Shown: piece by piece, positions 34,206 through 42,472 of the stretch
Layout: each line of letters starts with the position of its first letter
Numbering within the stretch: position 1 is the first letter of the stretch
Assembly: GCF_028736155.1 (NCBI RefSeq)
Contig: NZ_CP117879.1
Coordinates: forward strand, 310,001 to 374,000
Length of the DNA stretch: 64,000 bases
Source of the DNA: Flavobacterium sp. KACC 22763
Lineage (GTDB): Bacteria > Bacteroidota > Bacteroidia > Flavobacteriales > Flavobacteriaceae
Direction of reading: 5' to 3'
Position numbers and translations under genes: made by a program
The notes under the pieces: generated by a model
Database searches by the model: none
The model's input: the letters and a program-made list of their open reading frames with translations, nothing else
What the model was told of the DNA's origin: nothing

Positions 34206-34432
34206 AGCCACAAAGGCGCGAAGACGCAAAGTTTTTTTACATTATAATTTTAATTGCCTCCAGCTTTAGCTGGAGGTTTTAGAATATCAACCAAAATGGC
34301 TTTAGCCAAACTTGAGTAGTTTGGCTAAAGCCATTTCCTATCTTATTTTAGCACCTCCAGCTAAAGCTGGAGGCAATTCAAATTTCTTTTTTTCCAAAAA
34401 AAACCTTGGGCCTCTGCGACTTTGCGAGATTC
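34206..34432. repeat. Composite nested palindromes
   Basis: Three perfect hairpins lie between the CBM9-like gene and the LacI gene. They are CCTCCAGCT-TT-AGCTGGAGG (34257-34276), a 19-bp stem around TGAGT (34294-34336), and CCTCCAGCT-AA-AGCTGGAGG (34354-34373). The outer hairpins are themselves a perfect 25-bp inverted repeat (34252-34276 and 34354-34378). A further weaker pair of arms (CACAAAGGCGCGAAG against GCGACTTTGCG) encloses the whole. The design resembles that at 22514-22669 although the sequence differs. It lies between convergent genes. Confidence 0.85.
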
Positions 34433-34474
34433 AAAAAAACCTTCGTATCTTATTGCATTAGCGGCAAAACCCCT

Positions 34475-35515
34475 TTAACTAACATAAAAAGAAGCATTCT
34501 CTACATTGATAATGTCAATAGGAAGCAAAATAGTTTCTGGAATATCTTTTCTGAATAAAAAGTGCTCTACTAAAGTGCTGACGCCTAAATAAGCCTGTCT
34601 CTTTTGATTTTGATGGATTAAAAAATGAACCAACCCCTGATTTAAGAAGCTGACGTTTTTGTCAATTAAATCATAACCAATTAAGGCGATTTTTTTGTCT
34701 GTTAAATTAAACAGAGTAGAAGCAATTTGATAAGCTTTTGAAGTGGTGATGAAAATACCGCACAAATCTGGATTTTCATTTATAAAAGCGGGTAGCTTAG
34801 TTTCTATATTGGAATATTTCAGTTTTAATGTGGTTAAAGAAAAATCGGGAAGATCTTTTTCTTCAAAATAACTCCTAAAGCCTCGTTCTTTTTCCTGCAT
34901 GTGAACCGCGTTTTTAAGACTCTCGTCAATATGGATAATTGCGATTTGGCCTTTCGGCAGAATTAAATTCATTAAACTCGCGGCAACACGACCGCTTTTG
35001 TATAAATCCTGTCCAACAAAACTTTTTATTGATGAAGATTCCACCTGGTTATTAAAAGTGTTTACTATAATTCCCAGTTCGTCATATTGTTTTATGATTT
35101 CTACAGTCTCTTTATGGAAAAGAGGTGCTAATAAAACAGCGTCTGGTGATCGAGTTATAATAGTTTCATGAACTTTAAGGAAAGATTTTGTGCTTTCTGG
35201 ATTAAAATAATGTGTTTCGATGACAACATTATAAGCTTTATATTCTGTTATTGCATCTTGAATTCCGTTTACACATGGAAGCCAGTAAGGGTCAAATACA
35301 GGATCTGGAAGTAAAACGCAAATGCGGTACACTTTTGTGCTTTTTAAATTTCGCGCAATTAAGTTGGGTTCGTAATCAATTACATTTAGAACTTCATTGA
35401 TTTTTTCGAGCGCAGCAGGAGAGACTTTTCCTCTGTTGTGCAGCACGCGGTCTACAGTTCCTTTAGAAACTCCAGCCATTTGTGCTATATCCTTAATTGT
35501 GTACTTTTTATCCAT
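34475..35515 (-). CDS. LacI-family transcriptional regulator
   Basis: A 346-residue regulator with an N-terminal LacI helix-turn-helix (YTIKDIAQMAGVSKGTVDRV) and hinge (VIDYEPNLIARNLKSTK). A periplasmic-binding-protein-like effector domain follows (YRICVLLPDPVFDPYWLPCV, TTSKAYQIASTLFNLTDKKI, ALIGYDLIDKNV). Its likely operators are the tandem 14-bp CG-centred palindromes at three places, including the gap just upstream of this gene (35575-35611), which also allows self-regulation. The effector is probably a sugar such as GalNAc, Gal or a phosphorylated form; the sequence does not tell. It is read divergently from the sugar kinase operon. Confidence 0.92.
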   Translation of the reverse strand: MDKKYTIKDIAQMAGVSKGTVDRVLHNRGKVSPAALEKINEVLNVIDYEPNLIARNLKSTKVYRICVLLPDPVFDPYWLPCVNGIQDAITEYKAYNVVIETHYFNPESTKSFLKVHETIITRSPDAVLLAPLFHKETVEIIKQYDELGIIVNTFNNQVESSSIKSFVGQDLYKSGRVAASLMNLILPKGQIAIIHIDESLKNAVHMQEKERGFRSYFEEKDLPDFSLTTLKLKYSNIETKLPAFINENPDLCGIFITTSKAYQIASTLFNLTDKKIALIGYDLIDKNVSFLNQGLVHFLIHQNQKRQAYLGVSTLVEHFLFRKDIPETILLPIDIINVENASFYVS

Positions 35516-35574
35516 ATGAGCAAATATAAAAACTTTGAGTTAATAAACGTGAATTTTTTGTAAGAATTACATAA

Positions 35575-35611
35575 TGTGCTCGAGAACATAAAAAAAGTGT
35601 GTTCGAGCACA
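35575..35611 (+). promoter_or_regulatory. Tandem LacI-type operators, site C
   Basis: TGTGCTCGAGAACA (35575-35588) and TGTGTTCGAGCACA (35598-35611) are the reverse complements of the operators at sites A and B, with the same 23-bp centre spacing. They lie between the LacI gene start (35515) and the kinase promoter, so they can serve both. Confidence 0.82.
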
Positions 35612-35626
35612 TTTTTTGTTTTTTTC

Positions 35627-35657
35627 TTGTTTTATAAAAATATAATCTCTAGTTTCG
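35627..35657 (+). promoter_or_regulatory. Promoter of the sugar kinase operon
   Basis: TTG (35627-35629), a 20-base spacer and TAGTTTCG (35650-35657) repeat the module of the other two sites. The predicted start is near 35662, giving a leader of about 85 bases to the kinase start. Confidence 0.78.
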
Positions 35658-35746
35658 TGAAATCAAAACCGAAAAACTAGAATAAAAATATAACCTAATA
35701 ATGTTGTAATTTGTTGAATTACAATATTTTAACACAATGTGTTTAC

Positions 35747-36838
35747 GTGAAAAAAATTACATCATTAGCTCCCGGCCGAACTTGTCTGTTTGGTGATCAT
35801 CAGGATTATTTAGGGTTGCCTGTCATTGCTTGTGCGATAGATCGAAGCATTAAATTAATAGCAAAAGAAAATCAGACTGACACATTTGTTCTGAATATGA
35901 TTGATATTAATGAAATTAGGATCATCGATATACATGAGACTTTCGAAAAATTAGAATCTAGAGATTATTTTGCATCCTCATTGCGTGTCTTGCGCAGATA
36001 TGGATGCAAACCAACTTCAGGTTACACAATTACAATTACTGGAGATATTCCGATTAATTCAGGTACATCGAGTTCATCGGCTTTATTGATGGCTTGGATT
36101 CGTTTTCTAATAGAAGCTTTTGGAATCGATCATGAAGTTACGCCTGCATTTCTCTCAAAATTAGGCTACGAGTCTGAAGTATTGGAGCATGGAGAACCTG
36201 GCGGGATGATGGATCATTTTAGTATTGGAGTTGGAAATATTGTTTACATTAATACTAAAAAGCCTTTTTCTTTTGATGTTATAGGAACAGAGCTGAAAGG
36301 ATTGATTACTGGAGTTTCGGGTGTTCCAAAGGAAACTATCGGACTTCTTGGTGAGTTGAAAGGAAATGCTTTAATGGCGATTGATTTGGTTAAACGCAAT
36401 TATCCGCAATTTGATTTGAATGCTTCGGAAATTGAAGATTTAGATAAATATAGAAATTGTCTCCCTGACCGTCTGATTCCATTTTTTGAAGCGGCTGTAA
36501 AAAATTACCATTATACAAAAGAAGCTTTAAAGGAATTTCAAAAGCCAGTTTTAGATCTAAAGAAGATTGGCGCTTTAATGAATGGTCATCATGAAGTTTT
36601 GCGTGATTTGCTGAAAATAACGGTTCCTAGAATTGATGCAATGGTCAATGCTGCATTGAAAGCAGGAGCATACGGAGCAAAAATCGTGGGCTCTGGCGGT
36701 GGCGGAAGTATCGTGGTAATTGCCGATCCTAGGAATGAAGATGCGGTTATTAAGGCAATTTTAGATGCAGGAGCACAAGAAGCGTATGGGGTAAATGTTG
36801 ATCCAGGAGTACGAATTATTGATAATATTGAAAATTAA
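35747..36838 (+). CDS. GHMP-family sugar kinase (galactokinase-like)
   Basis: A 363-residue cytoplasmic kinase from the GTG at 35747, which places SLAPGRTCLFGDHQDYLG next to the N-terminus as in galactokinases; an upstream TTG adds 12 unrelated residues. Other motifs are PINSGTSSSSALLMAW (the ATP loop), GEPGGMMDHFSIGVGN and GAKIVGSGGGGSIVVIA. GHMP galactokinases phosphorylate C1 of galactose or GalNAc. The NTP transferase gene follows 6 bases on, and no GalT-type uridylyltransferase or epimerase is in the window. The substrate is probably Gal or GalNAc given the GH109/GH110 enzymes; L-fucose or another hexose is possible. Confidence 0.85.
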   Translation: MKKITSLAPGRTCLFGDHQDYLGLPVIACAIDRSIKLIAKENQTDTFVLNMIDINEIRIIDIHETFEKLESRDYFASSLRVLRRYGCKPTSGYTITITGDIPINSGTSSSSALLMAWIRFLIEAFGIDHEVTPAFLSKLGYESEVLEHGEPGGMMDHFSIGVGNIVYINTKKPFSFDVIGTELKGLITGVSGVPKETIGLLGELKGNALMAIDLVKRNYPQFDLNASEIEDLDKYRNCLPDRLIPFFEAAVKNYHYTKEALKEFQKPVLDLKKIGALMNGHHEVLRDLLKITVPRIDAMVNAALKAGAYGAKIVGSGGGGSIVVIADPRNEDAVIKAILDAGAQEAYGVNVDPGVRIIDNIEN

Positions 36839-36844
36839 AATAAA

Positions 36845-37726
36845 ATGCACGACAGTTTAGTGATTTTAGCCGGCGGAGCTTCTTCTCGTATGAAAAAAGA
36901 AGCGGTTACAGATAATTTATCTCCAGAAGAAATTGCGCAGGCCAACGAAAGAAGTAAAGGTTTAATTGGTGTTGGCGCAAGCGGAAGACCTCTTTTAGAT
37001 TACCTTTTGTGGAATGCGAAAAAAGCAGGCTATAAAAACATCTATATTATAATAGGAGAACAAGGAGAGTTGTTTAAAGAGTTTTATGGCAGTAAAATGA
37101 AGGATAATGATTTTCACGGGCTTAATATTTCATTTGCGATTCAATATATTCCTGAAGGAAGAGTAAAGCCTTTTGGGACTGCAGATGCTTTGTTTCAGGC
37201 TGTAGAGCAATATCCAGAGTTGAATTCGCAATTTTATTCGGTTTGCAACAGTGATAATTTGTATTCTGCTGAAGCATTGCGCGCTTTGAGAGAAACTGAA
37301 AGTCCAAATGCTTTTATTAGTTATGATCGTGATGCAATGGATTTCCCGTTAGAGCGTATTTCTCGTTTTGCCATTGCCAAATTAGATCAAAACAATCAGC
37401 TGTTGAATATTTTGGAAAAGCCTACAGAAGAAGATTTGGAGCAATATAAAGATTCAGAAGGTAAGATTCGTGTCAGTATGAATGCTTTTAAGTTTAACGG
37501 CAAGACCTTATATATACATCTTAAAAATTGCCCTGTTCATCCAGAACGTGATGAAAAGGAGCTTCCAACGGTTCTTTTGAACTCAGTTAAAGAAAATCCG
37601 CAAACTACTATCGGAATTCCGTTTTCTGAGCACGTACCAGACTTAACAGCTAAAGAAGATATTGCCGAAGTAAAAACATATTTAGCAAAATATTATCCTG
37701 ATTTAAATTGGAATAATAAAAATTAA
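36845..37726 (+). CDS. Nucleotidyltransferase (sugar-1-phosphate type)
   Basis: A 293-residue nucleotidyltransferase of the GT-A-like fold. The N-terminal VILAGGASSRM is the nucleotide-binding loop, followed by RSKGLIGVGASGRPLLDYLL and the metal-binding CNSDNLYSAEALR. Such enzymes join a sugar-1-phosphate to an NTP. The gene begins 6 bases after the GHMP kinase gene, so the pair may turn a free sugar into an NDP-sugar. The insert KEAVTDNLSPEEIAQANERS after the loop is longer than usual. Which nucleotide and sugar are used cannot be read here. The C-terminus ends without a hexapeptide repeat domain. Confidence 0.82.
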   Translation: MHDSLVILAGGASSRMKKEAVTDNLSPEEIAQANERSKGLIGVGASGRPLLDYLLWNAKKAGYKNIYIIIGEQGELFKEFYGSKMKDNDFHGLNISFAIQYIPEGRVKPFGTADALFQAVEQYPELNSQFYSVCNSDNLYSAEALRALRETESPNAFISYDRDAMDFPLERISRFAIAKLDQNNQLLNILEKPTEEDLEQYKDSEGKIRVSMNAFKFNGKTLYIHLKNCPVHPERDEKELPTVLLNSVKENPQTTIGIPFSEHVPDLTAKEDIAEVKTYLAKYYPDLNWNNKN

Positions 37727-37771
37727 CAAAACTTTCATATCTAAATTAGAGAATAAGGAAATTTAATGTAG

Positions 37772-37779
37772 TACTTTTG
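37772..37779 (+). promoter_or_regulatory. Possible promoter -7 box before the permease gene
   Basis: TACTTTTG fits the TAnnTTTG consensus 113 bases before the permease ATG. No TTG stands at the usual distance upstream, so this is tentative. If real, the permease gene can be expressed apart from the kinase. Confidence 0.45.
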
Positions 37780-37891
37780 TTTTGCAAAAAAAATGCAGAT
37801 ATTTGCATAAATTACGCAATCAATAATGTGAGAGTTGATTCTAATTTAGATTTTGAATTAAATAAATCTATAACTAAATCAACCAAAAATT

Positions 37892-39265
37892 ATGACAAAC
37901 ATTCAAAGTACATTACAGGTAGAGAAAAAAAGTGCCATTGTTCCGATGGTAATTTTAACCTTATTGTTTTTTATTCTAGGATTTGTAACCTGGCTTAACG
38001 GACCATTAATTCCGTTTTTTGAATTAGCTTGCGAACTAACTTCTTCGCAAGCCTATTTTGTGACTTTCGCATTTTATATTGCCTATTTTGTTATGGCAGT
38101 TCCTTCTTCGTATATCATTGAAAAAGTGGGTTATAAAAACGGAATTTCTCTAGGATTATTGGTTATTGCTGCAGGAGCTTTTATGTTTTATCCAGCAGCT
38201 TCAAGCCGTACATTTCTGCTGTTTTTATTAGCCTTATTTATCATGGGAACTGGTTTGGCGGTTTTGCAGACAGCTTCAAATCCCTATGTTGTTGTAATTG
38301 GTCCAAGAGAAAGTGCTGCGGCAAGAATCAGTGTTTTAGGAATTGCAAATAAACTGGCAGGATTTGTAGCGCCGATTGTGCTTACGGTTCTTGTTTTGTC
38401 TAATATGCAGGACTTTACAGCAGACAAAATTGCCTTGATGGATGAAGCTGCAAAAACGAGTGCGTTAAATTCTCTTGCATTACAATTACAAACACCGTAT
38501 CTTTATATGGGGTTGATTATTACTGTTTTAGCTCTTATGGTGAAATTTTCTCCTCTGCCAGAAATTGATTTGGATGAAGAAGGGAATGTATCGAATTTAA
38601 GTGTTTTTAAGCAGATTAAAAATGCTTTTCAGCACCCACAGTTGGTTTTAGGAGTAATTACTCTAATGCTGTATTTATCTGCCGAAGTTTTAGCGGGAGA
38701 TTCTATCGGAGCTTTCGGAAAACAGCTTGGAGTATACGGTGAAGGAGGGAATTTCTATCTAAAACTAACATCATTTACCATGTCAGCAATGGTTATTGGA
38801 TACGTTCTTGGAATAGTCCTGATTCCTAAATATGTTTCGCAAGTCACTGCTTTAAAAGTGTCTGGATTGCTAGGTTTGGTGCTGGTTTTAGCGATTGTTT
38901 TGATTTCTCCGAAAATAATGATTGCATTGCCTGGAACTCCAAATATACCATTGGTAATATTTTTAGTAGCACTTTTAGGATTGGCAAATGCATTATGCTG
39001 GCCGGCAATCTGGCCAATGGCATTAGAGGATTTAGGAGGGTATACAAAAATAGGAAGCGCTATTTTGATTATGGGAATTATTGGCGGTGCAGTTTTTCCA
39101 CTTTTTTACGGAATGATCACTGAAAGCATTAATTCTGCAAATCTTGCAAAAAATATGCAAGGTGTTTCAAAAAGCGGTAATCAATTGGCATATCTAATGC
39201 TGCTGCCTTCTTATGCAATGATTTTGTTTTATGCTGTTAAAGGGCATAAATACAGGAAATGGTAG
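37892..39265 (+). CDS. MFS sugar permease (FucP/GluP/NagP type)
   Basis: A 457-residue inner membrane transporter of the fucose-galactose-glucose:H+ symporter branch of the major facilitator superfamily. About 12 hydrophobic helices are visible. Typical signatures are FILGFVTWLNGPLIPFFELA, TGLAVLQTASNPYVVVIGPR, ESAAARISVLGIANKLAGFV and NALCWPAIWPMALEDLGGYT. It would bring the sugars released in the periplasm into the cell; the neighbours suggest Gal, GalNAc or GlcNAc. It follows the nucleotidyltransferase gene by 165 bases that include a possible promoter. Confidence 0.92.
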   Translation: MTNIQSTLQVEKKSAIVPMVILTLLFFILGFVTWLNGPLIPFFELACELTSSQAYFVTFAFYIAYFVMAVPSSYIIEKVGYKNGISLGLLVIAAGAFMFYPAASSRTFLLFLLALFIMGTGLAVLQTASNPYVVVIGPRESAAARISVLGIANKLAGFVAPIVLTVLVLSNMQDFTADKIALMDEAAKTSALNSLALQLQTPYLYMGLIITVLALMVKFSPLPEIDLDEEGNVSNLSVFKQIKNAFQHPQLVLGVITLMLYLSAEVLAGDSIGAFGKQLGVYGEGGNFYLKLTSFTMSAMVIGYVLGIVLIPKYVSQVTALKVSGLLGLVLVLAIVLISPKIMIALPGTPNIPLVIFLVALLGLANALCWPAIWPMALEDLGGYTKIGSAILIMGIIGGAVFPLFYGMITESINSANLAKNMQGVSKSGNQLAYLMLLPSYAMILFYAVKGHKYRKW

Positions 39266-39302
39266 CTGAAGAATACATTGGGTGATTAAAAAAAAGTAAA
39301 TA

Positions 39303-39446
39303 TTAACACATAGAAACATAGATCTTTATCTTTAAAAAGAAGAGAGTAAAAGAAACTGGTTTCCACACATAGATAAGCTATGTGCATTTAAATTAGTGAA
39401 ACGCCTTTTTTAATTAAGCAAAAAAACTATGCTTCTATGTGTTAAA
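39303..39446. repeat. Inverted repeat TTAACACATAGAA...TTCTATGTGTTAA
   Basis: TTAACACATAGAAACATAG (39303-39321) is matched by its near complement at 39427-39446 (CTATGCTTCTATGTGTTAA), with a second CATAGATAAGCTATG palindrome between. It fills the 39266-39498 gap between the permease and the NagB-LmbE gene. No promoter was recognised for the downstream gene. Confidence 0.65.
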
Positions 39447-39498
39447 AATATTCACCAATGGGTTTGTTTAGAAAGAAAAAAATAAAAATTAATATATC

Positions 39499-41427
39499 AT
39501 GTTAAAAAGTAAAATCGACAAAGCAACAGGTTTCGAAAAACGATTCGAAAACATTAACACAGTTGTTTTTGAAAATTCAACAGATGCTTCAAAAGAGGTA
39601 GCGCAAGAAATTGCAGCTTTAATTAAAGAAAAACAAAAAGAAGGAAAACCATGTATTTTAGGATTAGCTACTGGTTCTTCTCCAAAAGGTTTGTATGCAG
39701 AATTAGTGCGTCTTCATAAAGAAGAAGGTTTGAGTTTCAAAAACGTAATCAGTTTTAACTTGGATGAGTATTATCCAATGGAACCAAATTCAATCAACAG
39801 TTATGTTCGTTTCATGAAAGAACTTTTGTTTGATCATGTCGATATTTTACCTGAAAACGCTCACGTTCCAGACGGACTTTTAACAAAAGAACAAATTGCA
39901 GATTATTGCCACGAATATGAAGCTAAAATCGAAGCTTTAGGCGGAATCGATCTTCAGATTCTTGGAATTGGAGGAAACGGACACATCGGATTTAATGAGT
40001 CTGGATCGCTTCAAAACTCTAAAACGCGTTTAGTGGCTTTAGATCATATTACAAGAGTGGCTGCAAGTAAAGATTTCTTTGGTTTAAATAATACACCAAG
40101 AACAGCAATTACGCTTGGGGTTAAAAAAATCATGGAAGCAAAAAGAGTGATCTTGTTGGCTTGGGGTGAAGGAAAAGCAAACATTGTAAAAAAATCTGTT
40201 GAGGATGAAGTTACAAACCGAGTTCCTGCTTCATTCTTGCAAGAGCATAACAACGCAGTTTTTGTTTTAGATAAAGAAGCTTCTTCAAAATTAACGAGAA
40301 TCAACAAGCCTTGGTTGGTTGAAAAAATCGTTTGGACAGACAAATTAACTCGTAAAGCAGTTTTAGGATTGGCATTAGATCTTAAAAAACCAATTTTAAT
40401 GCTTACTGATGCTGATTATATCGAAAATGGTATGAGTGATTTGTTGGCAGATTCAGGTCCAGCTTACGATACTAACATTAAGATATTTAATAAATTACAA
40501 AACACAATCACGGGTTGGCCAGGTGGAAAACCAAATGCAGACGATACAAATCGTCCTGAAAGAGCAGAACCTGCTAAAAAACGTGTGTTGATTTTCAGCC
40601 CGCACCCTGATGATGATATTATCAGTATGGGAGGAACTTTTATGCGTCTGCAAGAACAAGGGCATGAAGTGCACGTAGCATACCAGACATCTGGAAACAT
40701 TGCAGTTGCTGATGATGAAGCTTTACGTTTTGCAAGATTCGTAATTGATTACAATGAGAAATTCGGAATCAAAAGCGAAGAAGCAGATAACATCTACAAA
40801 AAAGCAGAAGCATTTTTACAGAACAAAAAGAATAGTGAAATTGATATTCCAGAAGTTCGTTACATTAAAGGTTTAATCAGAAAAGGAGAGGCGAGAGCTA
40901 CAAGTTATTTTGTAGGTCTTCCAGATTCTCAAATTCACTTTATGGAATTGCCTTTCTACGAAACAGGAACAATCGAGAAAAAACCAATTGGACCAGAAGA
41001 TATTCAATTGACAGTTGATTTGATTGAGAAAATTAAACCACATCAAATTTATGCAGCTGGAGATTTAGCAGATCCACACGGAACGCACAAAGTTTGTTTG
41101 GATGCGATTTTTGAAGCGGTTAAAGTTTTAAAACCAAAAGAATTCATGAACGACTGCTGGTTGTGGTTGTACCGTGGAGCTTGGCAAGAGTGGGGAATTG
41201 ACGAAGTTGAAATGGCAGTTCCGATGAGTCCAGATCAGGTTTTGGCAAAACGTCACGGAATCTTCAAACACCAATCTCAGAAAGATGGAGTTGTTTTTCA
41301 AGGAACAGACGCAAGAGAGTTCTGGCAGAGAGCAGAAGACAGAAACCGCGAAACAGCAGAATTATACTACCAATTAGGTCTTGCGACTTATGCGGCAATG
41401 GAGGCTTTCGTGAGATGGCATTACTAA
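39499..41427 (+). CDS. nagB: NagB-LmbE fusion (amino-sugar deaminase plus PIG-L deacetylase)
   Basis: A 642-residue cytoplasmic fusion. Residues about 20-285 are a glucosamine-6-phosphate deaminase-type isomerase (LGLATGSSPKGLYAELV, NLDEYYPMEPNS, LGIGGNGHIGFNES). Residues about 365-640 are a LmbE/PIG-L N-deacetylase with metal site motifs FSPHPDDDIISMGGTF and GDLADPHGTHKVC. The deacetylase part would remove acetate from an N-acetyl-hexosamine (perhaps phosphorylated) and the NagB part would deaminate and isomerise it to a ketohexose phosphate. Such fusions are common in Bacteroidota. Here it would complete use of GalNAc or GlcNAc released by GH109 and partners. Its link to the kinase operon is by position. 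Confidence 0.93.
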   Translation: MLKSKIDKATGFEKRFENINTVVFENSTDASKEVAQEIAALIKEKQKEGKPCILGLATGSSPKGLYAELVRLHKEEGLSFKNVISFNLDEYYPMEPNSINSYVRFMKELLFDHVDILPENAHVPDGLLTKEQIADYCHEYEAKIEALGGIDLQILGIGGNGHIGFNESGSLQNSKTRLVALDHITRVAASKDFFGLNNTPRTAITLGVKKIMEAKRVILLAWGEGKANIVKKSVEDEVTNRVPASFLQEHNNAVFVLDKEASSKLTRINKPWLVEKIVWTDKLTRKAVLGLALDLKKPILMLTDADYIENGMSDLLADSGPAYDTNIKIFNKLQNTITGWPGGKPNADDTNRPERAEPAKKRVLIFSPHPDDDIISMGGTFMRLQEQGHEVHVAYQTSGNIAVADDEALRFARFVIDYNEKFGIKSEEADNIYKKAEAFLQNKKNSEIDIPEVRYIKGLIRKGEARATSYFVGLPDSQIHFMELPFYETGTIEKKPIGPEDIQLTVDLIEKIKPHQIYAAGDLADPHGTHKVCLDAIFEAVKVLKPKEFMNDCWLWLYRGAWQEWGIDEVEMAVPMSPDQVLAKRHGIFKHQSQKDGVVFQGTDAREFWQRAEDRNRETAELYYQLGLATYAAMEAFVRWHY

Positions 41428-41597
41428 GATGCTAAGGTTCTGAGATTCTAAGTTTTTTTAGTCTTTTAGAAAATTAGTAATAAAGTTTAAATAATATTTT
41501 TGAAGCAGGAAGAGGGAACGGAAATAGGTTCTTTTTTCTTGCTTCTTTTTTTGTTTAGATTCTAAGTTGCTGAGTTGCTGAGAGACTAAGTTTTAAT
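41424..41597 (+). repeat. CTAAG repeat array with a terminator in its middle
   Basis: The array starts inside the NagB-LmbE stop codon (CTAAGATGCTAAGG, 41424 on). At 41502-41548 an imperfect stem, GAAGCAGGAAGAGGGAAC against GTTCTTTTTTCTTGCTTC, is followed by T residues and probably ends transcription. A second array of the same unit and orientation follows at 41556-41594. The 41428-41713 gap has no other feature than a short CTGTGAGAATCC/ATCTGTGGCAAAAG repeat at 41600-41630. Confidence 0.7.
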
Positions 41598-41713
41598 CTG
41601 TGAGAATCCTTTTAATCTGTGGCAAAAGAAAAAATAAATGGTAGTTTTGCATGAAATGAAATAAGCAGAAAATCTATTAAATCTTTCCTCTTGCTTCTTT
41701 CTTCTTAAAAACC

Positions 41714-41944
41714 ATGGATCAAGACAAAAAACAACTCATAAAATTAGCACACACCAAAATGCCTTTCGGGAAATATGAAGGGCGATATTTAATTGATCTT
41801 CCAGAATATTATGTGGTTTGGTATCATAATAAAGGATTTCCAAAAGGAGAATTAGGGCAGCAATTGCAATTGATTTATGAGTTGAAATTAAATGGATTGG
41901 AGGAATTGATTCGAAATATCAAAAAACAATATCCAAAACCTTAA
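41714..41944 (+). CDS. DUF3820 family protein
   Basis: A 76-residue protein matching DUF3820. The core KMPFGKYEGRYLIDLPEYYV and WYHNKGFPKGELGQQL is characteristic. The family is small, cytoplasmic and of unknown function; similar segments are found in exonuclease-associated proteins. It is monocistronic. Confidence 0.88.
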   Translation: MDQDKKQLIKLAHTKMPFGKYEGRYLIDLPEYYVVWYHNKGFPKGELGQQLQLIYELKLNGLEELIRNIKKQYPKP

Positions 41945-42048
41945 TTCAGAAAAAGAAGGTTAATTTAATTGTTGATAACTTAGATTGGATCGCCCTAGTT
42001 TGTGTTAGTCGTTTTCTATTTTTGTCAGAACTAACAAAACAATTTTTT

Positions 42049-42459
42049 ATGGAAAACAATTTACCTTCTTCAAATGCTGGCCAGTCACTAGGTATTATCG
42101 CTTTAATTTTTGGTATTATCGGTGTATTAGCGGCATTTATCCCTTGCTTTGGTTTTATTGCAGTTTTATTCGGAATTCTTGCAATTGTATTTGGAGCAAT
42201 TGCTTTAAATCAAGCAAAAAAAGAAAATGCATCGACTTCTTTGCCAAAAGCTGGTCTTTATTTAGGAATTGCGGCAACAATCTTTGTTATTATCTGGGTT
42301 GCAATTTTTGTAGGTTCAGTAGGTTCTATGGCTTTAGAACATAAAGATGAGATTCAGAGAGCGTTAGATTCTGTCAAAGTGGAACAAATACAAACAGATG
42401 ATTCTTTAAATGTAAAAGTGCAGGTAGATTCTACTACAATTGAAACTACTGTAAAATAA
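42049..42459 (+). CDS. DUF4190-like small membrane protein
   Basis: A 136-residue membrane protein from ATG 42049; an in-frame TTG upstream lies inside the likely -7 box TATTTTTG (42017-42024) and is rejected. It has a hydrophobic hairpin (IALIFGIIGVLAAFIPCFGF, VLFGILAIVFGAIALNQAKK), a third helix (GLYLGIAATIFVIIWVAIFV) and a hydrophilic tail. The pattern is that of DUF4190-type proteins. The DUF2752 gene begins 13 bases downstream, and the two often occur together in Bacteroidota, probably in one envelope function that is not known. Confidence 0.8.
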   Translation: MENNLPSSNAGQSLGIIALIFGIIGVLAAFIPCFGFIAVLFGILAIVFGAIALNQAKKENASTSLPKAGLYLGIAATIFVIIWVAIFVGSVGSMALEHKDEIQRALDSVKVEQIQTDDSLNVKVQVDSTTIETTVK

Positions 42460-42472
42460 CTTCTTGAATAAA

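Noticed and set aside
35731..35743. AACACAATGTGTT as a further operator next to the kinase start
   Set aside because: It is symmetric but lacks the central CG and the TCGA core of the other operators and has no second copy nearby; probably chance.
37777..37998. Plus-strand open frame of 73 codons before the permease
   Set aside because: It overlaps the permease start in another frame and shows no family pattern; it is better explained as leader sequence.
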